Below are positions 1 through 8,636 of a stretch of DNA of 37,711 bases, piece by piece. Below the pieces are notes generated by a model. That model did no database searches, was not told where the DNA came from, and worked only from the letters and a program-made list of their open reading frames with translations. Source of the stretch: Oscillospiraceae bacterium (GTDB lineage: Bacteria; Bacillota; Clostridia; Oscillospirales; CAG-272). The DNA lies in NCBI GenBank assembly GCA_015064395.1, contig SVSH01000018.1:1-37711 (forward strand), given 5' to 3'. The translations under genes and the position numbers were made by a program. Positions within the stretch are counted from its first letter, which is position 1. Each line of letters begins with the position of its first letter.

Positions 1-33
1 TTTCGTGCCTGCATCTAAATCAGACACTCATGA

Positions 34-110
34 TGGCTGGGATAGCTGGATTCGAACCAGCGAAAATGCCAGAGTCAAAGTCTGGTGCCTTACCGCTTGG
101 CTATATCCCA
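34..110 (-). tRNA. tRNA-Gln (anticodon TTG)
   Basis: Read on the minus strand, the sequence folds as a complete cloverleaf. The acceptor arm is TGGGATA paired with TATCCCA, followed by discriminator G and an encoded CCA. The anticodon stem is CCAGA/TCTGG around loop CTTTGAC, giving anticodon TTG, which reads CAA. The T-loop is TTCGAAT. A good sigma-A promoter lies just upstream. It may be the first of a tRNA cluster continuing to the left, but only 33 bases of that side are visible. Confidence 0.96.
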
Positions 111-129
111 ATATTTTCATGCGACCACT

Positions 130-158
130 ATTGTATCACAATCTTGCTCCAATGTCAA
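130..158 (-). promoter_or_regulatory. sigma-A promoter of tRNA-Gln
   Basis: On the minus strand TTGACA (153-158) is separated by 17 bases from TACAAT (130-135). The expected start of transcription is about 12 bases before the mature tRNA. Confidence 0.85.
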
Positions 159-249
159 GAAAAATTTTTGGTTTTTTGCCGCCCGGGACAAAATTATCCA
201 CCCCTTTTTATTTTGTGCATGAAAATTTATTTTATTCACACAAAAGCCG

Positions 250-278
250 TTGTCAAATTCGCAAAAATATGATACAAT
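250..278 (+). promoter_or_regulatory. sigma-A promoter of the galK operon
   Basis: TTGTCA (250-255), 17-base spacer, TACAAT (273-278). It lies about 40 bases before the galK start and back to back with the tRNA-Gln promoter. No operator is obvious. Confidence 0.8.
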
Positions 279-316
279 GGTGGGGAAAAAACGTGATGGT
301 AAGGGAGTCTTTACAT

Positions 317-1594
317 ATGAAAACGGTTTCTCAATGGAAAGGTGCGATATGCTCCGGCGGCGCTGACGCAACGTTGCTCTCGTTGTACGGCGCGGCTATG
401 ACGGATAAAAAGGCGAGACTTTTGAGTCTTGTCGAGGCCTTTGGCGCGAAATACGGCGAGGAGAGGGAAGCGATGATCTTTTCCGTCCCAGGCAGAAGCG
501 AGTTGGCGGGCAACCACACCGACCACAACCACGGCTGTGTCATCGCGGGTGCGATCGATCTGGACATGATCGCCGTGGCCGCTCCCCGTGAGGACGGCGT
601 GATCTACATGCAAAGCGAGGGCTTCTCACCCCTGACCGTCACGCCCGACATGACCCATGCGCCCGACCCCGCCCGCTATGGCACGTCGGATGCGCTGGTG
701 GCGGGTATGGTGAACGGATTGGCGGATGCCGGCTACCAAGTCGGCGGCTTTGACGCTATGGCGACCTCGGACGTGCTGCGCGGGTCGGGACTTTCCTCCT
801 CGGCGGCATACGAGGTGATGATCGGCACCATTCTCAACCATCTGTACAACGGCGGCACGATCGATGCCGTTACCGTTGCCAAGCTGTCCCAGCGAGCAGA
901 AAATCTGTTTTTCGGCAAGCCCTGCGGCCTTATGGACCAGTGCGCCTGCGCCATCGGCGGCATGATCGCCATTGATTTTGCCGATCCGACCGCCCCTGTC
1001 GTCGAGGCTATCCCCTTTGATCTGACCGGAGCAGGGTACGCCCTTTGCATCGTCGATACGGGAGGCAATCACGCCGACCTGACGCCCGACTACGCCTCTG
1101 TCCCTGCCGAGATGAAGGCGGTTGCGGCGGCGTTGGGCAAAACGGTCCTGCGCGAGACGGACGAGGCGAGTGTGTTGAGCAATATCGAAACGCTACGTGC
1201 CGCTTGCGGTGACCGCGCGGTGCTCAGAGCACTGCATTTCTTCTCTGAGAACCGTCGGGTGTCCGAGATGCGTGCGGCCCTGCTGGCAGGAAATCTGAAG
1301 TCGTACTTTGAGGGCGTTCTGTCCTCGGGACGCTCCTCCTTCTGCTATTTGCAAAACGTATATACGACAGCCAACGTAACGGAGCAGGGGCTGTCCTTAG
1401 CTCTTTGCCTGTGCGAGTCCTCGGCAGCGGCCGCACACCGCGTGCACGGCGGTGGCTTTGCGGGCACCATTCAGGCTTACGTCCCCCACGACGGCGTGGA
1501 GAGCTTTTGCGCCACCATGGATCCCGTGTTTGGTGCGGGGGCTTGCCGTGTGCTTCACCTGCGTCCCGTCGGCGCTGTCTGCCTTGACGCATAA
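317..1594 (+). CDS. galK: Galactokinase
   Basis: A 425-residue GHMP-family sugar kinase that phosphorylates alpha-D-galactose to galactose 1-phosphate (Leloir pathway, cytoplasm). The galactokinase signature PGRSELAGNHTDHNHG is at residues 58-73, the phosphate-binding GSGLSSSAA loop near residue 155, a GLMDQ segment follows, and the third GHMP motif VHGGGFAG is near residue 375. The open frame runs upstream through the tRNA, so the start was placed at ATG 317, which has GGGAG about 9 bases before it. No galT or galE is nearby; instead it leads an operon with housekeeping genes. The second signature has N-H-T-D-H where E/N-H-T-D-Y is common, a small departure from classical GalK. Confidence 0.9.
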   Translation: MKTVSQWKGAICSGGADATLLSLYGAAMTDKKARLLSLVEAFGAKYGEEREAMIFSVPGRSELAGNHTDHNHGCVIAGAIDLDMIAVAAPREDGVIYMQSEGFSPLTVTPDMTHAPDPARYGTSDALVAGMVNGLADAGYQVGGFDAMATSDVLRGSGLSSSAAYEVMIGTILNHLYNGGTIDAVTVAKLSQRAENLFFGKPCGLMDQCACAIGGMIAIDFADPTAPVVEAIPFDLTGAGYALCIVDTGGNHADLTPDYASVPAEMKAVAAALGKTVLRETDEASVLSNIETLRAACGDRAVLRALHFFSENRRVSEMRAALLAGNLKSYFEGVLSSGRSSFCYLQNVYTTANVTEQGLSLALCLCESSAAAAHRVHGGGFAGTIQAYVPHDGVESFCATMDPVFGAGACRVLHLRPVGAVCLDA

Positions 1595-1607
1595 AGAGGA
1601 TCGTGTT

Positions 1608-2057
1608 ATGGCATTGTTTCAACGAAAAGGGCCGTACGACCTGAACCACGCGGGACTGGAGCGCAAGCCGCCCCGCAAGCCGGTCAGTCCCGAGGCCAAG
1701 AAAATGGCGATCTTGCTGTTTGTCAATACGCTGGCGGCCATTGCGGTGTATTTCACCTGTGCCGCACTTGGCTTTTACTCCATTTTTACGGTGTATTTTA
1801 TTCTCGGCATTGCACTTCTGTTTGGCTACGTCATTTATAACCGCGGCTTTGTGCTCAAGGGCGCAACCCCCGAGATGCTGGACGACTCGCTGACGATGGA
1901 AGAGAAGATGGCGCGGATCGAAGAAGCACAGCACCGCATGAAGGCCTCTCGCTGGATGCTGACCGTCATCATCCCTCTGATCCTTGCGGTTCTCGTGGAT
2001 CTTATTTACGTATACCTGCTTGTAGATGCGCTTGAATTGCTCAAGAGTGCGCTTTGA
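1608..2057 (+). CDS. Small three-helix membrane protein, unknown function
   Basis: 149 residues with a basic, proline-rich N terminus (about 1-30), a pair of hydrophobic helices (about 33-55 and 58-80), a charged amphipathic stretch rich in E, K and M (about 92-117) and a third membrane helix (about 120-143). RBS AGAGGA stands about 9 bases before ATG 1608. It starts 13 bases after galK and ends just before walJ, so it is co-transcribed with both. I do not recognise a family; a role at the cell envelope is only suggested by the membrane segments. Confidence 0.7.
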   Translation: MALFQRKGPYDLNHAGLERKPPRKPVSPEAKKMAILLFVNTLAAIAVYFTCAALGFYSIFTVYFILGIALLFGYVIYNRGFVLKGATPEMLDDSLTMEEKMARIEEAQHRMKASRWMLTVIIPLILAVLVDLIYVYLLVDALELLKSAL

Positions 2058-2071
2058 CGGGGGATGGTTTC

Positions 2072-2899
2072 ATGGCACAGTATCGTATGATCTCGCTGTA
2101 TTCCGGCTCGTCCGGAAACGCATTTTTATTGATCACCCCCGGTGCCCGTATTCTGATCGATGCGGGAAAGAACGCCCGCGCCCTGACACGTGCGTTGGAT
2201 GAGGCGGGGTGCCCCGTGGAAACGGTCAATGCGATCTTGATCACGCACGACCATCACGACCACACCTCGGCTCTTGCCGTGCTGCTCAAGCATCACCCTG
2301 TGCCGGTCCACGTCGTGGAGGCATCGGCCCAGGTCATCGCACGCGGCGCGCCCCAATATCTGACGGACTGTCTCCGCCGCCACACGCCGCTCTTTTGCGA
2401 AGCCGTGGGGGACGTGACGGTGCGATCCTTTATCACGCCGCACGACAGTGAGTTTTCGGTCGGCTACCGCATGGAGTTCACGGACGAGGCAGGGGTGGTA
2501 CATACCGTAGGGTATGCCACTGACCTTGGCTACGTGACGGAGGACGTGCGAGCGGCTCTCCTTGGCTGTGAGAGCGTGGTGCTGGAGTGCAATCACGACA
2601 AGGATATGCTCCTGACGGGGCCCTATCCATACCATCTCAAGGAGCGCATTCTGTCCCGCTACGGGCATCTGTCCAACGACGATTGCGCCGCGTTTGCGGG
2701 TGAACTCATCGAAGGCGGTACAGAGCATCTGATGCTGGCACACCTGAGCGAGCAAAATAACGATCCAACGCTTGCCTACAACGAGGTGCTGACGGCGATC
2801 GGACGGGATGACGTGGATCTGTGCGTGGCCGCGCCCGATCACGTGGTGGAGCTGCCTACCGCGGTAAGCAACAAATGGGAGGAATTGCCTTTATGCTGA
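2072..2899 (+). CDS. walJ: WalJ/YycJ-type metallo-beta-lactamase-fold hydrolase
   Basis: A 275-residue MBL-fold protein. It has the N-terminal SSGSSGNAF segment typical of the YycJ group, the metal-binding HDHHDH motif near residue 67, a further histidine in FITPHDSE, YATDLG, VLECNHD and the conserved RYGHLSNDD segment. This family is thought to act on nucleic acids (exonuclease activity is reported for the Bacillus relatives) and is tied to the WalKR cell-wall regulon in other Firmicutes. An in-frame TTG at 2054 exists, but ATG 2072 has a GGGGG Shine-Dalgarno at proper distance. The rlmH start lies inside its 3' end; walJ and rlmH are neighbours in many Firmicutes, which supports the call. 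No walK or walR is present here. Confidence 0.88.
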   Translation: MAQYRMISLYSGSSGNAFLLITPGARILIDAGKNARALTRALDEAGCPVETVNAILITHDHHDHTSALAVLLKHHPVPVHVVEASAQVIARGAPQYLTDCLRRHTPLFCEAVGDVTVRSFITPHDSEFSVGYRMEFTDEAGVVHTVGYATDLGYVTEDVRAALLGCESVVLECNHDKDMLLTGPYPYHLKERILSRYGHLSNDDCAAFAGELIEGGTEHLMLAHLSEQNNDPTLAYNEVLTAIGRDDVDLCVAAPDHVVELPTAVSNKWEELPLC

Positions 2900-3372
2900 C
2901 GCTTCGTATCATCACTGTCGGAACGCTCAAGGAGGGCTATTGGCGGGATGCCGTGGCCGAATATAAAAAGCGGCTGTCCGGCTTTTGTCGGGTGGAGGAG
3001 ATCAACTTAAAGGAAAGTAAACTGCCCGACGATCCCTCGCCCGCCCAGATCGCGGCGGCCCTGGAGGCCGAAGGGGAGGAGATGCGACAATATCTGCCCC
3101 CGCGCGCCTATAAGATCGCGCTGTGCGTGGAGGGCAAGCAGTTTTCCTCCGAGCAGCTGGCCGCCCGCATCGAGGAGGTCAGCGCCAGGGCCAGCGAGAT
3201 CTGCCTTGTCATCGGCTCGTCGCACGGCATCGCCCCCGCGATCAAGCAGCTGTGTGATCTGAAGCTGTCCTTTTCCGCACTGACCTTTCCGCATCAGCTG
3301 GCCCGCGTGGTGCTCTACGAGGTGCTGTACCGCTGTATGAATATCATCAAGGGAACGAAATATCATAAATAA
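2893..3372 (+). CDS. rlmH: 23S rRNA (pseudouridine1915-N3)-methyltransferase RlmH
   Basis: 159 residues, exactly the usual family length. It is a SPOUT-class enzyme that methylates pseudouridine 1915 in helix 69 of 23S rRNA, using SAM. The family pattern is clear: N-terminal RIITVGTLKEGYW, central KIALCVEGKQFSSEQLA, the SAM-knot loop LVIGSSHGI, then FPHQLARVVLYEVLYRCMNIIKGTKYHK at the C terminus (here split across positions 132-159). ATG 2893 overlaps the walJ stop by 7 bases and has GGGAGG 10 bases upstream, implying translational coupling. It is the last gene of the galK operon, followed by a terminator. Confidence 0.96.
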   Translation: MLTLRIITVGTLKEGYWRDAVAEYKKRLSGFCRVEEINLKESKLPDDPSPAQIAAALEAEGEEMRQYLPPRAYKIALCVEGKQFSSEQLAARIEEVSARASEICLVIGSSHGIAPAIKQLCDLKLSFSALTFPHQLARVVLYEVLYRCMNIIKGTKYHK

Positions 3373-3379
3373 CAAAGAA

Positions 3380-3426
3380 TTGCACATATGTGCCGGGAGT
3401 GGCGCTTATGTGCAATATTTGTCTTA
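3380..3426 (+). terminator. Rho-independent terminator after rlmH
   Basis: TTGCACATA (3380-3388) pairs with TATGTGCAA (3407-3415), extended inward by GTGCC/GGCGC, followed by a T-rich tail. Confidence 0.75.
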
Positions 3427-3444
3427 AAAAATCATAAAAATGAC

Positions 3445-3473
3445 TTGAAAATTTTGTGATTTTGTACTATAAT
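3445..3473 (+). promoter_or_regulatory. sigma-A promoter of the oxidoreductase cluster
   Basis: TTGAAA (3445-3450), 17-base spacer, TATAAT (3468-3473); about 50 bases of leader before the start codon at 3530. Confidence 0.87.
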
Positions 3474-3529
3474 GAAGTCAACGATATCAGCGGTGGGCAA
3501 GTAGGTCCCTCGCGTGCAAAGGAGACTAT

Positions 3530-4618
3530 ATGATGGATCAGCAAACGACCAAAAGAAACGGCGTTGTTATCGGTTACGGTGGCATGGGTGGCTGGCACAC
3601 CCGCTATCTGAAGGAAAGTGACGTAGTCAATCTGCTTGGCGTTTATGATATTAAGCCCGAGCGAAACGAGGCGGCAGAGCAGGTCGGCATCCACGCCTAT
3701 GGCTCGTGGCAAGCGGTGCTGGACGATCCGCAGGTGGATTTCGTTACGCTTGCCGTGCCCAATGAGCTGCACAAGCCCCTGGCCATCGAGGCCATGGCGG
3801 CAGGCAAGCACGTCATCAGCGAAAAGCCGGTAACGATGTCCTCGACCGATCTGCAGGAGATTTTTGATGCTTCTGCCAAGTACGATCGCCTGTTCACCAC
3901 CCACCAGAACCGTCGCTGGGACTGCGACTATCTGATGATGAAAAAGGCGTACGCCTCGGATGTTCTTGGTCGCGTGTTCAACATTGAGTCCCGTATCCAG
4001 GGCTCGCGCGGTATTCCCGGCGACTGGAGAGGCAAAAAGGAGCACGGCGGTGGCATGATCCTGGACTGGGGCGTGCATCTGATCGACCAGATGGTCGGCA
4101 TCGTCAATGACCGAAAGATCGAGCGTGTCTATTGCCGTTGCGACCATATCACCAACGACGAGGTGGACGACGGCTTCCAGCTGGATCTCTACTTCGAGGG
4201 TGGCGTAACGGGACGAATTGAGGTCGGAACCTCTCACTTTATCGCCATGCCCCGATTCTACATGACGGGCACGGACGGCGCCGCGATCATCAACGATTGG
4301 CGCGAGAACACCCGCGTTGTTGCCTGCAAGGACTGGAGCGAAAAGGACGTCAAGCCCGTGGTCACCGCCGCAGGCCTGACGAAAACCATGGCTCCCCGCG
4401 ATGAAAAAACCACGGTTGAGAGCGAGATCGAGCGTCCCGCCTCCGACGTACACGACTTTTATCGCAACTGGGTCGCCACCATCAACGGCGAGGCGACGCA
4501 GCTGGTTACGCACGCACAGCTCATGCGTGTCATGAAGATCATGGAAGCCGCATTTGAATCCGACCGTGTCGGCGCGCCTGTCGTGCTGAACGACGTCGGT
4601 GTGATCGATCCCCAGTGA
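3530..4618 (+). CDS. Gfo/Idh/MocA family NAD(P)-dependent oxidoreductase
   Basis: 362 residues. The N-terminal Rossmann fold starts with GVVIGYGGMGGWHTRYL (glycine-rich dinucleotide loop), and the family hallmark EKPVT stands near residue 99. The C-terminal alpha/beta domain carries GGGMILDWGVHLIDQM, containing the conserved D and H used in substrate binding. Members oxidise or isomerise sugars, inositols and related polyols; the substrate here cannot be told from sequence. GGAG at 3521 serves either ATG 3530 or ATG 3533. Ten bases separate it from the downstream phosphoesterase, so the two and the esterase lipoprotein probably form one transcription unit, perhaps for handling a sugar derivative (inference). 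Confidence 0.92.
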   Translation: MMDQQTTKRNGVVIGYGGMGGWHTRYLKESDVVNLLGVYDIKPERNEAAEQVGIHAYGSWQAVLDDPQVDFVTLAVPNELHKPLAIEAMAAGKHVISEKPVTMSSTDLQEIFDASAKYDRLFTTHQNRRWDCDYLMMKKAYASDVLGRVFNIESRIQGSRGIPGDWRGKKEHGGGMILDWGVHLIDQMVGIVNDRKIERVYCRCDHITNDEVDDGFQLDLYFEGGVTGRIEVGTSHFIAMPRFYMTGTDGAAIINDWRENTRVVACKDWSEKDVKPVVTAAGLTKTMAPRDEKTTVESEIERPASDVHDFYRNWVATINGEATQLVTHAQLMRVMKIMEAAFESDRVGAPVVLNDVGVIDPQ

Positions 4619-4628
4619 GGATACGGAT

Positions 4629-5372
4629 ATGAAGCTGCTGTTGATCTCCGATCTTCATGCCAATGTTGATGCGCTCAACGCCATCTGGGAAAAGGAATCG
4701 GATTCCGATGTCGTCCTTTGTGTCGGCGACGTTGTCGACTGGGGATTTTATCCCCATGAGACCATCGCTTGGCTCAAGGAGCGAAAGGCCGTCGTCGTTT
4801 ACGGCAACCATGACCATGAATTTCTCCGTCAGTACGATCTGGGCGTGCGCGAGCCGCTCGGAGAGGAGACGACCTATATGTCGCACTGCATCAACCATAC
4901 GACAGAGGATGACGTGGCATGGCTGCGTGCCTTGCCCGAGGTCGCGGTGGTGGAATACGACGGCATCACCTATTGCTTAAAGCATTCGGTCGTCTTGCAC
5001 GAGCGCAAGAGCACCATTCAGCAGTACCTGGGCGAATATCGCTCCATTCCCGCCTTCCGCGAATTGTGGATGCAGCTGGTCGGAAGCGACGACCAAAAGG
5101 AAAAGCGCATCGTCATCGGGCACTCGCACATTTGCTTTTTGCTTCGCGCCTATGCGAACGAGATGTACATCAACCCCGGTAGCACGCACTACCGCAAGGG
5201 GCCTGACTCGGTGGAGAAGGGCGCGGACTACATCACCATTACCGACGGAATTCCCGTCATGAAGCACGTCGATTATCCCACGGCACATCTGCGTGAGATG
5301 ATCAAAAAATCCAACTTCCCGCAAAATATTCAAACGCCCGCGCTGGTCTATTCCGGCTCGGCCGTTGACTGA
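4629..5372 (+). CDS. Calcineurin-like metallophosphoesterase (YfcE/MJ0936-like)
   Basis: 247 residues with the full di-metal set of this superfamily: SDLHAN (D8, H10), GDVVDWG (D34), GNHDHE (N60, H61), a histidine in LKHS, and C-terminal GHSH. Such single-domain enzymes hydrolyse phosphomono- or diesters in the cytoplasm. The motif between blocks 1 and 2 and the short length fit the YfcE/MJ0936 type rather than the secreted nucleotidases. RBS is GAGGA about 8 bases before ATG. It sits tightly between the oxidoreductase and the lipoprotein. The natural substrate is not predictable. Confidence 0.9.
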   Translation: MKLLLISDLHANVDALNAIWEKESDSDVVLCVGDVVDWGFYPHETIAWLKERKAVVVYGNHDHEFLRQYDLGVREPLGEETTYMSHCINHTTEDDVAWLRALPEVAVVEYDGITYCLKHSVVLHERKSTIQQYLGEYRSIPAFRELWMQLVGSDDQKEKRIVIGHSHICFLLRAYANEMYINPGSTHYRKGPDSVEKGADYITITDGIPVMKHVDYPTAHLREMIKKSNFPQNIQTPALVYSGSAVD

Positions 5373-5397
5373 TATAAGAAAGAGAAAGGGGAACATT

Positions 5398-6690
5398 ATG
5401 ATGAAAAAAGGAATATGGTTCGTGATACTGGCGGTGCTGATGATCGCAGCACTTGTGGCCTGCACCCCCGCAGATAACACGCAAGATGGCGAGGACGAGC
5501 CTCCTGCCCCCACGACGATCGATCTGATCGTTGGCGGCGAGAGTGATTACACCATCGTTTATGACGACAGCGACGCCACCATCAAGGCAGAGGTCGAAGC
5601 GTTTGTCAAGCGCCTGGATCAGAAATTCTTTCTTACCGTGCAGGCTGTTGGCCTCGGCGAGGCAGAGGACGATTACGGTCATGAGATCGTGATCGGAGAG
5701 GCGCGCGAGAGCGGCAAGGCAGTCAAGGAGCAACTGAAGGGCGGCGATTTCGCCATGTGCGTCGTTGAGGATGACTGGGTGCTTTGCGCTTCTAACAGCC
5801 GTTTGTATGCCTATTTGTTCGACGTTTTGTTCAGCGAGGCGTTCGCAGGATACAGAGACGGTAATCTGACGCTTTCGTCGGAAAATGATTTCTTTTATCA
5901 TGCTTCCGATTGGAAGGGCACAAACTACGTAGAGTACCTGAAAGATCGCAAGACGGAGGGAAGTGCGCTGATCGAAAAGATCTTTGAGTATTGCACGTTC
6001 ACCGCCGAGGACGGCACGACGCTGCCGTACCGCCTGTACGTGCCGTATGATTACGATCCGTCAAAGGACTATCCTGTGCTTATCGTTTTGCACGGTGCAG
6101 GACAGCGCGGCACGGACAACCTGGGCGGCGTCAAGCATATGCTGCCTCAGATGTATGCCCATGAAAACACCCCCATGGCAGAGGCTATCGTCTTCTGCCC
6201 GCAGTGTCCCGAAGCCCCCAACCAGTGGGTAGATACCCCTTGGGCCAATGGCAATTACAGCGTGGATGACGTGCCGATGTCCAATGAGCTTGAAGCCGTG
6301 CTTGAATTGCTCGATGAGATCGAGGAGGAGTATTCCACCGATCCCGACCGCTACTACGTCACCGGTCTTTCCATGGGTGGCTTCGGTACGTGGGATCTGC
6401 TCATGCGCTATCCCGGCAAGTTCGCCGCCGGTGTTCCCATTTGCGGTGGCGCTGACCCCTCCTATGCTGACGTACTCCGCGACGTTCCGATCTTTACCGT
6501 GCACAGTACGGATGACCCCACCGTCCCCGCCAAGGGCACACAGGATATGGTCAAGGCCCTGAGAGATGCGGGTAGCACCGTGCTCAAATATCAGGAGCTG
6601 GAAGGCTTTGGTCACGGCGTTTGGAACTGGACGGCAGAGAACATTGACGTCTGGAAGTGGCTGTTTGAACAAAACCTTGCCGATCGGTAA
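5398..6690 (+). CDS. Secreted esterase lipoprotein (alpha/beta hydrolase)
   Basis: 430 residues. The signal peptide ends in lipobox LVAC (about residues 18-21), so the protein should be lipid-anchored outside the cell. Residues about 40-175 form a separate domain with the pattern HEIVIGEARESGKA and a following NSRLYAYLFDVLF segment, reminiscent of the small alpha/beta domain found ahead of some glycoside hydrolases. From about residue 195 there is an esterase of the PHB-depolymerase/feruloyl-esterase type: PVLIVLHGAGQRG (oxyanion side), GLSMGGFG (nucleophile Ser), VHSTDDPTVP (Asp) and GFGHGVW (His). AAAGGGG precedes tandem ATGs at 5398/5401. Likely acts on acylated plant polysaccharide or similar esters; substrate unproven. 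Confidence 0.87.
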   Translation: MMKKGIWFVILAVLMIAALVACTPADNTQDGEDEPPAPTTIDLIVGGESDYTIVYDDSDATIKAEVEAFVKRLDQKFFLTVQAVGLGEAEDDYGHEIVIGEARESGKAVKEQLKGGDFAMCVVEDDWVLCASNSRLYAYLFDVLFSEAFAGYRDGNLTLSSENDFFYHASDWKGTNYVEYLKDRKTEGSALIEKIFEYCTFTAEDGTTLPYRLYVPYDYDPSKDYPVLIVLHGAGQRGTDNLGGVKHMLPQMYAHENTPMAEAIVFCPQCPEAPNQWVDTPWANGNYSVDDVPMSNELEAVLELLDEIEEEYSTDPDRYYVTGLSMGGFGTWDLLMRYPGKFAAGVPICGGADPSYADVLRDVPIFTVHSTDDPTVPAKGTQDMVKALRDAGSTVLKYQELEGFGHGVWNWTAENIDVWKWLFEQNLADR

Positions 6691-6707
6691 GTCAAATGGA
6701 ATATGAA

Positions 6708-6744
6708 AAGGGAAGAGACCCTCGTGATCTCTTCCCTTGTTTTT
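6708..6744. terminator. Bidirectional terminator between the esterase and folC
   Basis: AAGGGAAGAGA (6708-6718) pairs perfectly with TCTCTTCCCTT (6728-6738). TTTTT follows on the plus strand and TTTT on the minus strand, so it serves both convergent units. Confidence 0.9.
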
Positions 6745-8014
6745 ATATCTTTTCCAATGCTTTTCGGACCTCGCCGTACATATACAGCGAACCCAAGCAA
6801 ACAAGCGGTACCTCCGTTTGCTTGGCCCATGCCACGGCCTGTGTGAGTGCCTCTTGCACCGAGTTGGCGCAGGCGGCAGACACGCCGAGCGACGCAAATA
6901 GGGCGGCGTACTCGGCGGCGGGCAGGGCGCGCGGGTTGTCGGGAGTCAGACAAAACACCTGCTCGGCTACTTCAGCCATGCGGCCTGCCATATAAGCGTA
7001 ATCCTTGTCGGCCATGACACCGGTGACGATACCGACCTTGCGGTCGCCAAAATAGGCGCGGATGCTCCCAACGGCTCCGTCGATGCCCTCGGGGTTGTGA
7101 CCGCCGTCGGCGATGATCAAAGGATCGCGGTGGATGATCTCAAAGCGAGCGGGCCACGCCACGCAGGCCAGTCCTTGCCGCACGGCTTGTTCACTGACGG
7201 CAATGCCAAGCTCGGCGAGCAGGTCAATGGCGCACAGGGCGCCCACGGCATTGTGCGGCTGATACGAGCCGAGAAGCGGCAGGTGAAGCTGCTTGTAGCG
7301 CCCAAAATCAAAGTCGGTGCCATCGAGGTTCATGGCGTGAACGGTCAAATTCTGCCTTGGCACGGTGTGAACGGGAGCGTTTTTGTCCTGTGCCTGCTTG
7401 CGGATAACGTGCTCGGCCACCTCATCGTCGCCGCACCAGAGAACGGGGACGTTTTCTTTGATAATGCCCGCCTTCTCACCTGCGATCTGCTCGATCGTAT
7501 CGCCCAAAATGGCAGTGTGGTCTAACGCAATGCCGGTGATGACGGATAGAATGGGCGTTGTGATGATATTGGTCGCATCCAGCCGTCCCCCAAGGCCGCA
7601 TTCCAATACGACGACGTCGCATTCATGCTTGGCAAAGTACAAAAAGGCAAGGGCAGTGATCAGCTCAAATTCGGTTGGTCGATCCTCCATCGCGTCGGCC
7701 ATGGGACGAACGGTCTCGACCAGCTCGATCAGCTCCGCATCCGAGATGTTTTCGCCGTTGATCTGCATGCGCTCGTTGAAATCAACGATGTAGGGCGAGG
7801 TGAACAGCCCCGTGCGATAACCGGCGGCCTGTAGCATAGAGGCAGTCATGGCGCAGAAGGACCCCTTGCCGTTGGTGCCCGCCACGTGAATGAATTTCAG
7901 CTTGTCTTGCGGATTGCCAAGTGCTTGGCACAGCGTGCGGATGCGGTCAAGTCCCGGCTTGCAAAAGACCCAGCTGACCGAATGGATATAGTCAATGGCT
8001 TGTTGAATATTCAC
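6743..8014 (-). CDS. folC: Folylpolyglutamate synthase / dihydrofolate synthase
   Basis: 423 residues, Mur-ligase family. It adds glutamate to (dihydro)pteroate or folates with ATP. Motifs in order: FIHVAGTNGKGSF (P-loop), LFTSPYIVDFNERMQING, the ECGLGGRLDATN signature, ITGIALDHTAILGDTIEQIAGEKAGI, and DGGHNPEGI in the C-terminal domain. The open frame allows an ATG at 8044, but GTG 8014 has an AAAGGAGGA ribosome binding site 7 bases upstream and begins at the expected N-terminal residue. It overlaps the 3' end of folT by 23 bases, so both are controlled by the THF riboswitch upstream. Polyglutamylation retains the folate that FolT imports. Confidence 0.95.
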   Translation of the reverse strand: MNIQQAIDYIHSVSWVFCKPGLDRIRTLCQALGNPQDKLKFIHVAGTNGKGSFCAMTASMLQAAGYRTGLFTSPYIVDFNERMQINGENISDAELIELVETVRPMADAMEDRPTEFELITALAFLYFAKHECDVVVLECGLGGRLDATNIITTPILSVITGIALDHTAILGDTIEQIAGEKAGIIKENVPVLWCGDDEVAEHVIRKQAQDKNAPVHTVPRQNLTVHAMNLDGTDFDFGRYKQLHLPLLGSYQPHNAVGALCAIDLLAELGIAVSEQAVRQGLACVAWPARFEIIHRDPLIIADGGHNPEGIDGAVGSIRAYFGDRKVGIVTGVMADKDYAYMAGRMAEVAEQVFCLTPDNPRALPAAEYAALFASLGVSAACANSVQEALTQAVAWAKQTEVPLVCLGSLYMYGEVRKALEKI

Positions 8015-8573
8015 GGTGTCCTCCTTTGCCGTCGAGCAGGGCATGGACGGTCTTGTTACGATACAGCAGGCAAAGCAGAATGATCTCTACCGGCGCGATA
8101 GCCAAATACAGGGGAATACGCCACAGAACTGCCACGCCGTAGAACTGATACAGCCCCAGCGGCTTGAGTATCATCGAGCCGACCAGGTGCGCGGCGGCAC
8201 AGGACAGCACGATGCGGATCTTGCCCGGCTGTCGGACGAGATAGCGCGATACAAGACCTGCGACAAGGCCGATGGCCATTGCCCCCAGTGTGACCAGAGG
8301 ATTGATGGGGTAGACCTGTCGGGACAGAAAATAGCTGATAACGTCAGTCGCAAGCCCCGAAACACCGCCGACGATGGGGCCAAACATCAGTCCCACTGCC
8401 AAAATGGGTAGATTTTCAAAGGTGATGCGAAAGAGGCCTGCATAAGGGCCTGCACCGAAATTCAGAAAGTTTTTGCAAAAAATGCCGATGACGACGCTCA
8501 TAGCGGTCAGCATGGCGGTGATCGTCATAGTCTTGATGGAGCCGAACAGGCCGATCCTTTGTTTTTGTCGCAT
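7992..8573 (-). CDS. folT: Folate ECF transporter S component FolT
   Basis: 193 residues, about six membrane helices. Typical FolT features are a short basic N terminus, TMTITAMLTAMSVVIG, then FKNLPI-like FENLPILAVGLMFGPIVGGVSGLATDVISYFL and repeated small-residue helices. It binds folate and works with the shared energy-coupling module (EcfA1/A2/T), which is not in this window. ATG 8573 has GGGAGGTG 10 bases upstream. Placement directly under a THF riboswitch and overlapping folC makes the substrate assignment strong. Confidence 0.93.
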   Translation of the reverse strand: MRQKQRIGLFGSIKTMTITAMLTAMSVVIGIFCKNFLNFGAGPYAGLFRITFENLPILAVGLMFGPIVGGVSGLATDVISYFLSRQVYPINPLVTLGAMAIGLVAGLVSRYLVRQPGKIRIVLSCAAAHLVGSMILKPLGLYQFYGVAVLWRIPLYLAIAPVEIILLCLLYRNKTVHALLDGKGGHREYSTSH

Positions 8574-8636
8574 AAAAAAACACCTCCCGGAAGAACAGAA
8601 AAATCCTGTGTACTCATCCGGACGGTGCGTCCTTTG

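Noticed and set aside
5..316. N-terminal extension of the galactokinase frame
   Set aside because: It runs through the tRNA-Gln gene and both promoters. The RBS and the family length place the start at 317.
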